From Bradyrhizobium amphicarpaeae (lineage in GTDB: Bacteria > Pseudomonadota > Alphaproteobacteria > Rhizobiales > Xanthobacteraceae), in contig NZ_CP029426.2 in assembly GCF_002266435.3 (NCBI RefSeq), positions 2,076,001-2,140,000 of the forward strand: a DNA stretch of 64,000 nt, written 5' to 3'. Both the position numbers and the translations under genes were made by a program. Under the pieces are notes generated by a model. It searched no databases, had not been told where the DNA came from, and saw only the letters and a list, made by a program, of their open reading frames with translations. Of the stretch, positions 8,969 through 16,410 are shown one piece after another; position 1 is the first letter of the stretch, and each line of letters opens with the position of its first letter.

Positions 8969-9060
8969 ACCAAGTCCTCCAAAGAGCAAGATGGATACGA
9001 AGGAGCGCCGTTAGGGAATCGGAAACGGATCCGAAGACCCCGGCCCGGCGCCCGCGCCGG
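8969..9060 (-). promoter_or_regulatory. ROSE-type RNA thermometer in the hsp20 leader
   Basis: On the minus strand the last bases before the start codon read CUUGCUCUUUGGAGGACUUGG. The UUGCU element can pair with the Shine-Dalgarno GGAGGA: U-A, U-G, a bulged G, C-G, U-A and C-G, around a short UUUG loop. This is the conserved 3' hairpin of ROSE elements, which block translation at low temperature in rhizobial small heat-shock genes. Further GC-rich complementary segments lie upstream, towards 9060. The proximal hairpin is clear; the outer boundary is approximate. Confidence 0.8.
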
Positions 9061-9102
9061 ACCCGATCGGGCATCCGGCACACCGCTCTCGCGGCGAAAA
9101 AC

Positions 9103-9130
9103 GACTTAGAGCGCCGCAAGGACCTTGCAA
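9103..9130 (-). promoter_or_regulatory. Candidate hsp20 promoter
   Basis: On the minus strand TTGCAA (9130-9125) and TAAGTC (9108-9103) are separated by 16 bases. A transcript starting near 9096 would have a leader of about 128 bases, the right size for a ROSE element. The match to a sigma-32 or housekeeping consensus is only partial. Confidence 0.35.
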
Positions 9131-9193
9131 GAGGGACGTGCAAGTTTTTTTTGGTGCCCTGGGCGTCGTCAAGGAAGCGACGAGAGAGGGGTC

Positions 9194-9221
9194 TTGACAG
9201 GAAATCGAGCTTGAATATTTT
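9194..9221 (+). promoter_or_regulatory. Promoter for the two small genes at 9295-9695
   Basis: TTGACA at 9194-9199 and TATTTT at 9216-9221 are separated by 16 bases, a good match to a vegetative or heat-shock type promoter. The sequence reads CTTGACA, so the -35 also fits the CTTG core used by RpoH. Transcription would start near 9228, giving a leader of about 67 bases. Confidence 0.55.
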
Positions 9222-9294
9222 TTGCGCCGGAAGATGCTTCTTCCGACACCGCAAATTCGAAAAGGACCGTGATAGACCGTCAGGAGTGACGACG

Positions 9295-9519
9295 ATGCTC
9301 GATCAGGATTTCGCCCGCATCCGCGCGCACCGCAACAACCTCTTTCGTTATCGACGCCTGCTCAAGACTGAGCTGTCGGACATTGAGCGCCAGTTTATCG
9401 AACGACGCCTCGCCGAGGAGCAGACCGCGCGCGAGGCTCTCGCCGCCGATGCCTTCCCGCCCGCATTCACGGTTCCGAACACGCCATCGGCCATTGCCGC
9501 GACCGGAGCGGAACGATGA
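9295..9519 (+). CDS. Small helical protein, unknown function
   Basis: A 74-residue protein, unrecognised. The first 50 residues form a charged helix pattern (RAHRNNLFRYRRLLKTELS, then ERQFIERRLAEEQ), followed by a Pro/Ala-rich tail. The ATG at 9295 follows CAGGAG at good spacing, and a promoter-like pair lies about 75 bases upstream. The stop overlaps the start of the next small gene (ATGA), so the two are coupled. It is divergent from hsp20, which suggests a stress-related role. Confidence 0.7.
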   Translation: MLDQDFARIRAHRNNLFRYRRLLKTELSDIERQFIERRLAEEQTAREALAADAFPPAFTVPNTPSAIAATGAER

Positions 9520-9695
9520 GTGACGTCCGCAACCTCCTCATCAGGGGCAGCGAGAAGGTGATCGGGCATTATCGCGTGTTGCTGGCCGGTGCCAGAAGCG
9601 CGAGCGAACGCGAGCTCTATCGCGCCCGGATCGAACGCGAGCAGCGCCTGCTTGACGATCTGCGGGGCGGGCTGCCGGAGCGATCGGCGGCGTGA
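9516..9695 (+). CDS. Small helical protein coupled to the upstream gene
   Basis: A 59-residue protein, unrecognised. It begins at the ATG at 9516 inside the ATGA overlap with the preceding gene and ends with TGA at 9693-9695. The sequence is an amphipathic, charged helix (EKVIGHYRVLLAGARSASER, then a REQRLLDDLR segment). It shares the YR-R-LL and charged repeats of its upstream partner, so the two may be related or may interact. Its size and coupling support it as real, but no function can be given. Confidence 0.65.
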   Translation: MSDVRNLLIRGSEKVIGHYRVLLAGARSASERELYRARIEREQRLLDDLRGGLPERSAA

Positions 9696-9704
9696 GGGGA
9701 AGAG

Positions 9705-10193
9705 CTACGCCAGCGCGGCCGACAATTTGCGCATCACCCGGTCGAGCACCACCACCTCCTCGGCGGTCAGCGCCCCAAGCAGCTTCGTCTCCCGCGCCAA
9801 TGCGTAGGGCACGATCTTGCGATAAAGCGCGCGACCGGCCGGGGTCAGCGCGACGATCAGCTCGCGCCGGTCGTCGGGGTAATGCTTGCGGCTGGCGATG
9901 CCGCGCGACTCCAGGCCTTGCACGGCACGGCTGACCTGCATCTTGTCGAGCGTCGTCAGCGGGCCGATCTCCTTGGTCGCGATCGCTGAACGCATGCCGA
10001 GAATGGCAAGCACGCGCCATTCCTGCCGCGTCAGCGCGAAGCGCTCGGAATAGACCTCGGCCACCGCCAGCGACACCTGCTCGGCGAGGCGCGCCAGCCG
10101 GTACGGAAAATATCGCTGCAGGTCCAGCTCGACGCCATCCTGCGCCGCTGTGGCCTTGGCTGCATTCCCGCGCGCCACGCTCGGATGTCTCAT
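9705..10193 (-). CDS. MarR family transcriptional regulator
   Basis: A 162-residue winged-helix regulator. The helix-turn-helix covers about residues 66-100 (SAIATKEIGPLTTLDKMQVS, RAVQGLESRGI), and the wing is HYPDDRRELIVALTPAG. MarR proteins are dimeric repressors released by small, often phenolic, ligands. The gene is divergent from the VOC/monooxygenase operon, the usual arrangement for a local repressor of an aromatic catabolic operon. I chose the ATG at 10193; an in-frame ATG at 10250 is possible and would leave a 66-bp intergenic region. Neither has a strong ribosome site. Confidence 0.85.
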   Translation of the reverse strand: MRHPSVARGNAAKATAAQDGVELDLQRYFPYRLARLAEQVSLAVAEVYSERFALTRQEWRVLAILGMRSAIATKEIGPLTTLDKMQVSRAVQGLESRGIASRKHYPDDRRELIVALTPAGRALYRKIVPYALARETKLLGALTAEEVVVLDRVMRKLSAALA

Positions 10194-10316
10194 CACGCGA
10201 GTCCCGTCCGTCGATCCGCCCGGAAAATTCTTCCGAGACGGTTGATCCATATCAAATTCAGGAGATAGTAACATCTGATACCAATTTCGCAACCGCAGAT
10301 CCAGGGAGCGAACGCC

Positions 10317-10859
10317 ATGAAAATCGAGAAGATCCATCACGTCGCCTATCGCTGCGTCGACGCCAAGGCGACCGTCGAGTTCTACAAGACCGTCATGAAC
10401 ATGGATCTTCTCGGCGCCATTGCCGAGGACCGGGTGCCTTCGACCAAGGCGCCCGATCCCTACATGCACATTTTCCTCGACGCCGGGAACGGCAACATCC
10501 TCGCCTTCTTCGAGCTGCCGAACTCGCCGCCGATGGGCCGCGATCCCAACACGCCGGAATGGACCCAGCACATCGCCTTCCAGGTCAAGGACCTTGCCGA
10601 GCTCGAAGAGGCCAAGGCGCGCGCGGAGGCTGCCGGCCTCGACGTCGTCGGCGTCACCGACCACACCATCTTCAAGTCGATCTATTTCCGCGACCCCAGC
10701 GGGCATCGCCTGGAGATCGCGGCCTGGACCGCGACACCCGAGCAGATCGACCGCATGAAATCGGTCGCGCACGAAATGGTCGAGGAATGGTCACGCACCA
10801 AGCGTCCGCCGCGCCATACCGCCTGGATGCACGAGAAGGAATTCGCGGACGCGCATTGA
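10317..10859 (+). CDS. VOC family protein (glyoxalase/extradiol dioxygenase fold)
   Basis: A 180-residue protein with the beta-alpha-beta-beta-beta modules of the vicinal oxygen chelate fold. Likely metal ligands are H8 (IHHVAYRC), H84 (WTQHIAFQV) and the Glu in HRLEIAAW. The Phe-rich first module (VEFYKTVMNMDL) is typical. It is expected to be a cytoplasmic metal enzyme, for example a ring-cleavage or lyase step. It is first in an operon with a flavin monooxygenase (28 bp gap) and a DUF2783 protein, so it probably acts on the hydroxylated product. The ATG follows AGGGAG at good spacing. Confidence 0.85.
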   Translation: MKIEKIHHVAYRCVDAKATVEFYKTVMNMDLLGAIAEDRVPSTKAPDPYMHIFLDAGNGNILAFFELPNSPPMGRDPNTPEWTQHIAFQVKDLAELEEAKARAEAAGLDVVGVTDHTIFKSIYFRDPSGHRLEIAAWTATPEQIDRMKSVAHEMVEEWSRTKRPPRHTAWMHEKEFADAH

Positions 10860-10887
10860 TCCCCGGCACGCGCATCAGGAAGCGAAC

Positions 10888-12525
10888 ATGACGAGCTACA
10901 TCTATCCGAAGTTCGGCTATCGGCGTTCCCAGGAGCAGTCCGAGGGGATCGTGAAGCGGCATCCGATCGTGGTGATCGGCGCGGGTCCCATCGGCCTGAC
11001 CGCGGCGCTCGACTGCGCGGCGCGCGGCCAGCCGGTCGTGGTGCTCGACGACAACGACACCGTCTCGATCGGCTCGCGCGCGGTCTGTTACGCCAAGCGT
11101 CCGCTCGAAATCTGGGACCGCCTCGGTTGCGCGGCGCCCATGGTCGAGCGCGGCGTCAGCTGGAACGTCGGCAAGGTCTTCTTCCAGGACCAGATGTCCT
11201 ACCAGTTCGATCTGTTGCCCGAGGCCGGCCACCAATGGCCGGCCATGATCAATCTGCAGCAATATCATCTGGAAGAAATGCTGGTCGCCAAATGCAGGGC
11301 CAACCCGCTGATCGATCTGCGCTGGAAGCATCGCCTGATCAGCCTCAAGCAGGATGCCGACCATGCGGTGCTGGCGGTGGAGACGCCCGACGGCATCTTC
11401 ACCATGGAAGCGCAATGGGTGATTGCCTGCGACGGGGCCAATTCCGACGTGCGCAAGATGGTCGGCGCCGAGTTCACGGGACAGTTCTTCCAGGACCGAT
11501 TCCTGATCGCCGACGTCGCCATGAAGGCGGATTTCCCGACCGAGCGCTGGTTCTGGTTCGACCCGCCGTTCCACCGCGGCCAGTCCGTGCTGCTGCACCG
11601 GCAGGCCGACAATCTGTGGCGCATCGACTTCCAGCTCGGCTGGGAAGCCGACCCCGATGAGGAAAAAAGGCCGGAGCGGGTGATTCCGCGCATCCGCGCC
11701 ATGCTCGGCGAGGACACCGAGTTCGTGCTCGAATGGGTCTCGATCTATCAGTTCGCCTGCCGGCGCATCGACAATTTCCGCCAGGGCCGGGTGCTGTTCG
11801 CGGGCGATGCCGCGCACCAGGTCTCGCCGTTCGGCGCGCGCGGCGCCAATACCGGCGTCCAGGACATCGACAATCTCGCCTGGAAACTCGCGATGGTGTT
11901 GCGCGGCGAAGCGTCGGAAGCGCTGCTCGACAGCTATCACGAGGAGCGCGCCTATGCCGCCGACGACAACATCCTGAACTCGACGCGCGCCACCGACTTC
12001 ATCACGCCGAAGACGAAAGCGAGCCGTTATTTCCGTGACGCCGCGCTGGAGCTCGCCCGGCATCACGGCTTTGCGCGACCTCTGGTCAACAGCGGCCGTC
12101 TCTCGACGCCGACGCCCTATGTGACGTCGGCGCTCAACACCCCCGATGACGACGCGATGACGGGCGGCGTGCGGCCTGGCACCAATGCCGCCGATGCGCC
12201 GATCACGGCGGATGGCAAGCCCGGCTGGTTCCTCCATTGCCTCGGCGACGCATTCACGGTCATGGTTTTCGGCAAGGAGACCGACAAGACCGAGATCGCG
12301 GTGGGTCCGCTCAAAGCGAAGCTCATCGTCGTCGGCCGCGACATCGCCGACCCCTCCGGCCTGCTTGCCGAGCGTTACGGCGCTTCGCCCGGGACCACCT
12401 ACCTCTTCCGCCCCGATCAATATGTCGCCGCACGCTGGACCGGATTCGACGAGGCGGGGATCGCGGATGCGATGTTGCGGGCCTCCGGGCACGACATCGC
12501 CGGACAAAAGGAGCTGGCGGCATGA
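10888..12525 (+). CDS. FAD-dependent aromatic monooxygenase (MhpA/PheA class)
   Basis: A 545-residue group A flavoprotein hydroxylase. The FAD-binding GAGPIGLTAALD motif is at about residues 31-42, and the second FAD motif (LFAGDAAHQVSPFGARGANT) is at about 307-326. The C-terminal 150 residues fit the thioredoxin-like domain of this family. It should hydroxylate an aromatic ring with NAD(P)H and O2 in the cytoplasm. The neighbours are a VOC enzyme upstream and a DUF2783 protein whose start overlaps this stop (ATGA). The exact substrate cannot be read from the sequence; 3-hydroxyphenylpropionate-like or resorcinol-type compounds are possibilities. Confidence 0.88.
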   Translation: MTSYIYPKFGYRRSQEQSEGIVKRHPIVVIGAGPIGLTAALDCAARGQPVVVLDDNDTVSIGSRAVCYAKRPLEIWDRLGCAAPMVERGVSWNVGKVFFQDQMSYQFDLLPEAGHQWPAMINLQQYHLEEMLVAKCRANPLIDLRWKHRLISLKQDADHAVLAVETPDGIFTMEAQWVIACDGANSDVRKMVGAEFTGQFFQDRFLIADVAMKADFPTERWFWFDPPFHRGQSVLLHRQADNLWRIDFQLGWEADPDEEKRPERVIPRIRAMLGEDTEFVLEWVSIYQFACRRIDNFRQGRVLFAGDAAHQVSPFGARGANTGVQDIDNLAWKLAMVLRGEASEALLDSYHEERAYAADDNILNSTRATDFITPKTKASRYFRDAALELARHHGFARPLVNSGRLSTPTPYVTSALNTPDDDAMTGGVRPGTNAADAPITADGKPGWFLHCLGDAFTVMVFGKETDKTEIAVGPLKAKLIVVGRDIADPSGLLAERYGASPGTTYLFRPDQYVAARWTGFDEAGIADAMLRASGHDIAGQKELAA

Positions 12526-12716
12526 CGCTCAATTTGTCCCCCAACATCGCCGATCCCGACGATTTCTATGCCGAGCTGATCAACAGCCAGCGTGACCTCG
12601 ACGAGGAGCAGGCGCTGCGCATGAACGCGCGGCTGATCCTGCTGCTCGCCAATCACATCGGCGACCGCAAGGTGCTCACGGAAGCGATCGGCTGCGCCCG
12701 TACCGGCGGCGGCTAG
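12522..12716 (+). CDS. DUF2783 domain protein
   Basis: A 64-residue protein matching the DUF2783 pattern: DPDDFYAELINSQRDLDEEQ followed by a helix NARLILLLANHIGD. The family is found next to aromatic flavin monooxygenases, and its role is unknown. It overlaps the upstream stop by four bases (ATGA), so it is translated with the monooxygenase and may be a small helper subunit. Confidence 0.85.
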   Translation: MTLNLSPNIADPDDFYAELINSQRDLDEEQALRMNARLILLLANHIGDRKVLTEAIGCARTGGG

Positions 12717-12775
12717 GTCGCGGCCGAGCGCGCCGGGTTGTTTCCCCCGGGCCGGCGTGCCGCGCGACGGCCATG

Positions 12776-12789
12776 TTGATACAGCTCAA
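12776..12789 (+). promoter_or_regulatory. FixK/FNR-type box upstream of the P1B-5 ATPase
   Basis: The sequence TTGATACAGCTCAA matches the anaerobox consensus TTGAT-N4-ATCAA in nine of ten conserved positions. A FixK-activated promoter centred here (about 12782) would start near 12824, about 35 bases before the ATG at 12859. This supports oxygen-responsive expression and the downstream start codon. Confidence 0.6.
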
Positions 12790-12858
12790 CTGGCAAAGCA
12801 GGTTTCGGCGCAGGATCATTCGCATCCAGCCGTGGAAACCGAACTATGTTTGCAAGCC

Positions 12859-15144
12859 ATGTCGTTTGATCGGGTCCTGCGATGGGCTCTGGTTGCGATC
12901 GCAATCGCAGGATTGACTGCGGGTGCTCTCGCGCGAGCCGCGGGCCGGCCTGATCTCGCCGACCTCGCGTGGGCGCTCGGCACGGCGCCCGTGATTGCGG
13001 GATTGGCGGTCTCGATCGTCAGGGATCTCTTGAGCGGCCGCGTCGGCGTGGACGCGATCGCGCTGCTGTCGATGAGTGCGGCCCTGGCGCTCGGACAGCC
13101 GCTCGCCGGCGCCGTGGTCGCGCTGATGTACTCCGGCGGCAACGTGCTGGAGGAGATCGCGGTCGCACGGGCGGAGCATGATCTGCGCTCGCTGGTTGAT
13201 CGGGCGCCGCGGCAAGTGCATCGCAAATCCGGCGAGCGGATCGAGGATGCTCCGGTCGAGGACGTCGCGGTCGGTGAAGAGCTTTTGGTCAAGGCCGGCG
13301 AAATCGTACCGGTCGACGGTGTCGTTGCGTCGGCCTCTGCCACCATCGACGAATCTACGGTGACCGGCGAACCGATTCCGGTGGAGAAGACGCGCGGAAC
13401 CGCCGTTCTTTCCGGTTCTCTGAACGCGGGCGAGACCTTCCAATTGACCGTGACGGCGGTGGCCAGCGAGAGTACTTACGCCGGCATCGTGCGCATGGTG
13501 ACTGCGGCGCAGACTGCGAAAGCCCCCTTCGTGCGGATGGCCGACCGCTATGCGCTGATATTTCTGCCGCTGACACTCGTCATCGCCTTCGTGGCATGGC
13601 GCATCTCCGGCGACTTGACCCGCAGCCTTGCCGTGCTGGTGGCGGCGACGCCTTGCCCCCTGATTCTGGCCGCACCCGTCGCCTTCATCGCCGGGGTGGC
13701 GCAGGCGGCCCGCCGCGGCATCCTGGCCAAGGGCGGGAGCGCGCTGGAGTCGCTGGCCCGTGCGCACACCGTGCTGTTCGACAAGACCGGGACCCTGACG
13801 GTGGGCGGAGCACGGTTGCTGTCCGTCGAAGTCGCGCCGGGCGAGGATCCGGATGAGGTCCTCAGGCTCGGAGCGTCGCTCGAGCAAGCGTCGCATCACG
13901 TGCTTGCGAAGGCCGTCGTTGCCGCGGCCCTCGATCGCGGGCTCAAGCTGGAGCCCCCCGAACAAGTCAAGGAGATCATGGGGTCCGGCCTCGGCGGCCA
14001 GATCGGCGGACGCCACGTCGTGGCGGGCTCGCGAGAGATGCTTCTCTCGCATGCCGAGCTGTCGCCATGGGAGTTGCGGGCGATAAGACGTGCCTCGTGG
14101 CGCTCGGCGCTGATCGTCTTCGTCGCGGTGGACGGCCGCCTGATCGGTGCACTGCTGCTGGCCGACGAGTTGCGGGCCGACACGCCACGCGCGATCCGGC
14201 TGCTGCGCGACGCCGGCATCGCGCGGATGGTGATGGTCACCGGTGATCGCGCCGCAGCGGCGCAGGCCATCGGAGCGGCGCTCGATCTCGATGCCGTGCT
14301 GGCTGACCGCGTCCCTGCGGACAAGGTCGAAGCGGTGCGGAGCGAGCAGCGGCTGCATCCGACCATCATGGTCGGCGACGGCATCAATGACGCCCCGGCG
14401 CTGGCCATGGCTGATACCGGAATCGCGCTCGGCGCGCGTGGTGCAAGCGCCTCCTCCGAGGCGGCAGATGTGGTGATTCTCACGGACCGGCTGGATCGGG
14501 TCGGCGAAGCGATCATCATCGCGCAGCGGACGCGGCGCATTGCCCTGCAGAGCATCTTCGCCGGGATGGGATTGTCGTTGGTCGCCATGGTCGCGGCGGC
14601 CTTTGGCTGGCTCGATCCCGTGCCCGCCGCGATTGTCCAGGAGGTGATCGATGTCGCCGTCATCCTGAACGCGCTGCGGGCGCTCAAGCCGCCCCTCGTC
14701 TGGAGTGGTCCGCGCCTCACCGCAGAGCAGGGACTTACGTTGCATCATGATCATCAGGCCTTGCTCAGGGATCTCGACCGCTTGCGCCAGATCGTCGATG
14801 CGCTCGACGACGCGGTGCCCGAATCCGTCGCTGCCTTGATCGGCGAGGCCGACCGGCTGGTCCAGAGCAGCGTCGTGATGCACGAACGCGAGGATGAAGA
14901 CAGCGTCTATCCGAAGCTCACGGAGGTGCTGCGCGACCGCCACGGGCTCTCCGCCATGAGCCGCGCGCATCGCGAGATCCTGCATCTCGCGCGGTTGCTC
15001 GCCCGGATCGCGGAGGACCTGCCGTCCGAGAAGATCGATCGCTACCTCGTTCGCGACGCCCAGCGGGTGATCGAGGCGATCGAAACGCTGGTGCGCATGC
15101 ACACGGCCCAGGAGGAAGATATCTACGAGGCCGTCGCCGCATAG
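12859..15144 (+). CDS. P1B-5 type metal ATPase with C-terminal hemerythrin domain
   Basis: About 761 residues from the ATG at 12859. It is a heavy-metal P-type ATPase without an N-terminal metal-binding (HMA) domain. Visible motifs: TGEP at about 169-172, the membrane metal-site motif TPCP at about 264-267, the phosphorylation site DKTGT at about 308-312, SHH in place of the usual SxHP at about 345-347, and GDGINDAP at about 506-513. The last 140 residues form a hemerythrin-like bundle with His at about 629, 630, 632, 675, 704, 709 and 748. TPCP plus a hemerythrin tail defines the P1B-5 group, whose Sinorhizobium member Nia exports Ni and Fe in nodules. A GTG at 12757 would extend the frame, but a FixK-like box lies inside that extension. 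The changed HP motif is odd and may alter nucleotide binding. Confidence 0.85.
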   Translation: MSFDRVLRWALVAIAIAGLTAGALARAAGRPDLADLAWALGTAPVIAGLAVSIVRDLLSGRVGVDAIALLSMSAALALGQPLAGAVVALMYSGGNVLEEIAVARAEHDLRSLVDRAPRQVHRKSGERIEDAPVEDVAVGEELLVKAGEIVPVDGVVASASATIDESTVTGEPIPVEKTRGTAVLSGSLNAGETFQLTVTAVASESTYAGIVRMVTAAQTAKAPFVRMADRYALIFLPLTLVIAFVAWRISGDLTRSLAVLVAATPCPLILAAPVAFIAGVAQAARRGILAKGGSALESLARAHTVLFDKTGTLTVGGARLLSVEVAPGEDPDEVLRLGASLEQASHHVLAKAVVAAALDRGLKLEPPEQVKEIMGSGLGGQIGGRHVVAGSREMLLSHAELSPWELRAIRRASWRSALIVFVAVDGRLIGALLLADELRADTPRAIRLLRDAGIARMVMVTGDRAAAAQAIGAALDLDAVLADRVPADKVEAVRSEQRLHPTIMVGDGINDAPALAMADTGIALGARGASASSEAADVVILTDRLDRVGEAIIIAQRTRRIALQSIFAGMGLSLVAMVAAAFGWLDPVPAAIVQEVIDVAVILNALRALKPPLVWSGPRLTAEQGLTLHHDHQALLRDLDRLRQIVDALDDAVPESVAALIGEADRLVQSSVVMHEREDEDSVYPKLTEVLRDRHGLSAMSRAHREILHLARLLARIAEDLPSEKIDRYLVRDAQRVIEAIETLVRMHTAQEEDIYEAVAA

Positions 15145-15222
15145 GCGACAACCGCTGGCGCTTCCCAACTTGCCCCGGCGGCCAGTCCCTGTAATCTGCA
15201 CCAAACGACAGGGAAGGATTCT

Positions 15223-16410
15223 ATGGGAGGAGTCTTGGAGGGGGTGCGGGTGCTCGATTTCGGGCGCTATATCGCAGGGCCCTATTGCGCGACCTTGCTG
15301 GCCGAATTCGGCGCCGAGGTCATTCGCGTCGAGAAGCGCGAGGGCAGCGAGGATCGCTTCGTCGCGCCGGTCGGCGAAGGCGGCGAGGGCGCGCTGTTCC
15401 TCCAAATCAACCGCAACAAGAAGTGCGTCACGCTCGATCCGATGAAGCCGGAGGGCCAGGAGGTGATGCGCCGCCTGGTCGCGACCGCGGATGTCGTCGT
15501 CGCCAATTTGCCGCCGCAGACCTTGCGTGCGATGAAGCTCGACTACGAGTCCTTGAAGGCGATCAAGCCCGACATCATCCTGACGACGGCGACTGCGTTC
15601 GGCGGTCCGGGGCCGTGGTCCGACCGGGTCGGTTTCGACGGCGTCGGGCAGGTCATGTCGGGATCGGTGTACATGACCGGCGCCGGCGACCCGCCGTATC
15701 GCGCCGCGGTGAACTGGGTCGATTTCGGCACCGCGCTGCACTGCGCATTCGGCACGCTCGCAGCGCTGATCGAGCGCGGCAAATCCGGGCGTGGGCAGGT
15801 CGTCGAGGGCGCGCTGCTCGCAACCGCGCTGTCCTTCACCAATGCGACGCTGATCGAGCAGGCGGTGATCAACGTCAATCGCGTGCCGACGGGGAATCTC
15901 GGCCAGACCGCGGCGCCCGCCGACATCTACCGCACGCGGGACGGCTGGGTGCTGTGCCAGGTCACGGGACATCCGCTGTTCAAGCGCTGGGCGAGGTTGA
16001 TGGGCGAGGAGGAATTTTGGCTGAACGATCCGCGCTTCGCCGACGACATCAGCCGCGGCAACAACGGCCCTGTCATCAGCGAGCGGATGGCGCGCTGGTG
16101 TGCCGAGCGCACCACGCAGGAAGCCGTCGACGCGCTGGGACGTGCGATGATCCCGACCGGGCCCGTGCTCTCACCGCAACAGGCGCTGGATCATCCGCAC
16201 ATCCGCGCCGCCGGCTTCATGCAGGACGTCGATTATCCCGGTCTGCCGAAGCCCGCCCCGGTGACGCGTGCTGCGGTCCGGCTGTCGGAAACGCCGGGTG
16301 AGATTGCGAGCCGACCGCCGACGCTCGGGGAACATACCGATCTGGTTCTCGCCGAGCTCGGTTACGGCAAGGCGGAGATCGCGGCGCTGCGGCAAGGCGG
16401 TGCCATCTAG
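15223..16410 (+). CDS. CaiB/BaiF family CoA-transferase (class III)
   Basis: A 395-residue class III CoA-transferase. The N-terminus VRVLDFGRYIAGPYCATLLA and the following DFGAEVIRVEK-like segment (EFGAEVIRVEKREG) are characteristic. The expected catalytic Asp sits in the GFDGVGQVMSGS region (about residue 139). It would move CoA from one acyl-CoA to a free acid in the cytoplasm, usually in a catabolic pathway. It stands alone on the plus strand and overlaps the end of the M20 hydrolase by four bases tail to tail. A GGGAAGG site precedes the ATG. Substrate unknown. Confidence 0.9.
   Translation: MGGVLEGVRVLDFGRYIAGPYCATLLAEFGAEVIRVEKREGSEDRFVAPVGEGGEGALFLQINRNKKCVTLDPMKPEGQEVMRRLVATADVVVANLPPQTLRAMKLDYESLKAIKPDIILTTATAFGGPGPWSDRVGFDGVGQVMSGSVYMTGAGDPPYRAAVNWVDFGTALHCAFGTLAALIERGKSGRGQVVEGALLATALSFTNATLIEQAVINVNRVPTGNLGQTAAPADIYRTRDGWVLCQVTGHPLFKRWARLMGEEEFWLNDPRFADDISRGNNGPVISERMARWCAERTTQEAVDALGRAMIPTGPVLSPQQALDHPHIRAAGFMQDVDYPGLPKPAPVTRAAVRLSETPGEIASRPPTLGEHTDLVLAELGYGKAEIAALRQGGAI

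Noticed and set aside
12757..12858. GTG-started N-terminal extension of the P1B-5 ATPase
   Set aside because: The stretch contains the FixK-like box, and the hydrophobic protein start is at 12859.
12844..15972. Very long minus-strand frame opposite the P-type ATPase and CoA-transferase
   Set aside because: Rich in Arg, His and Asp in an antisense pattern; it spans two good plus-strand genes with clear family motifs.
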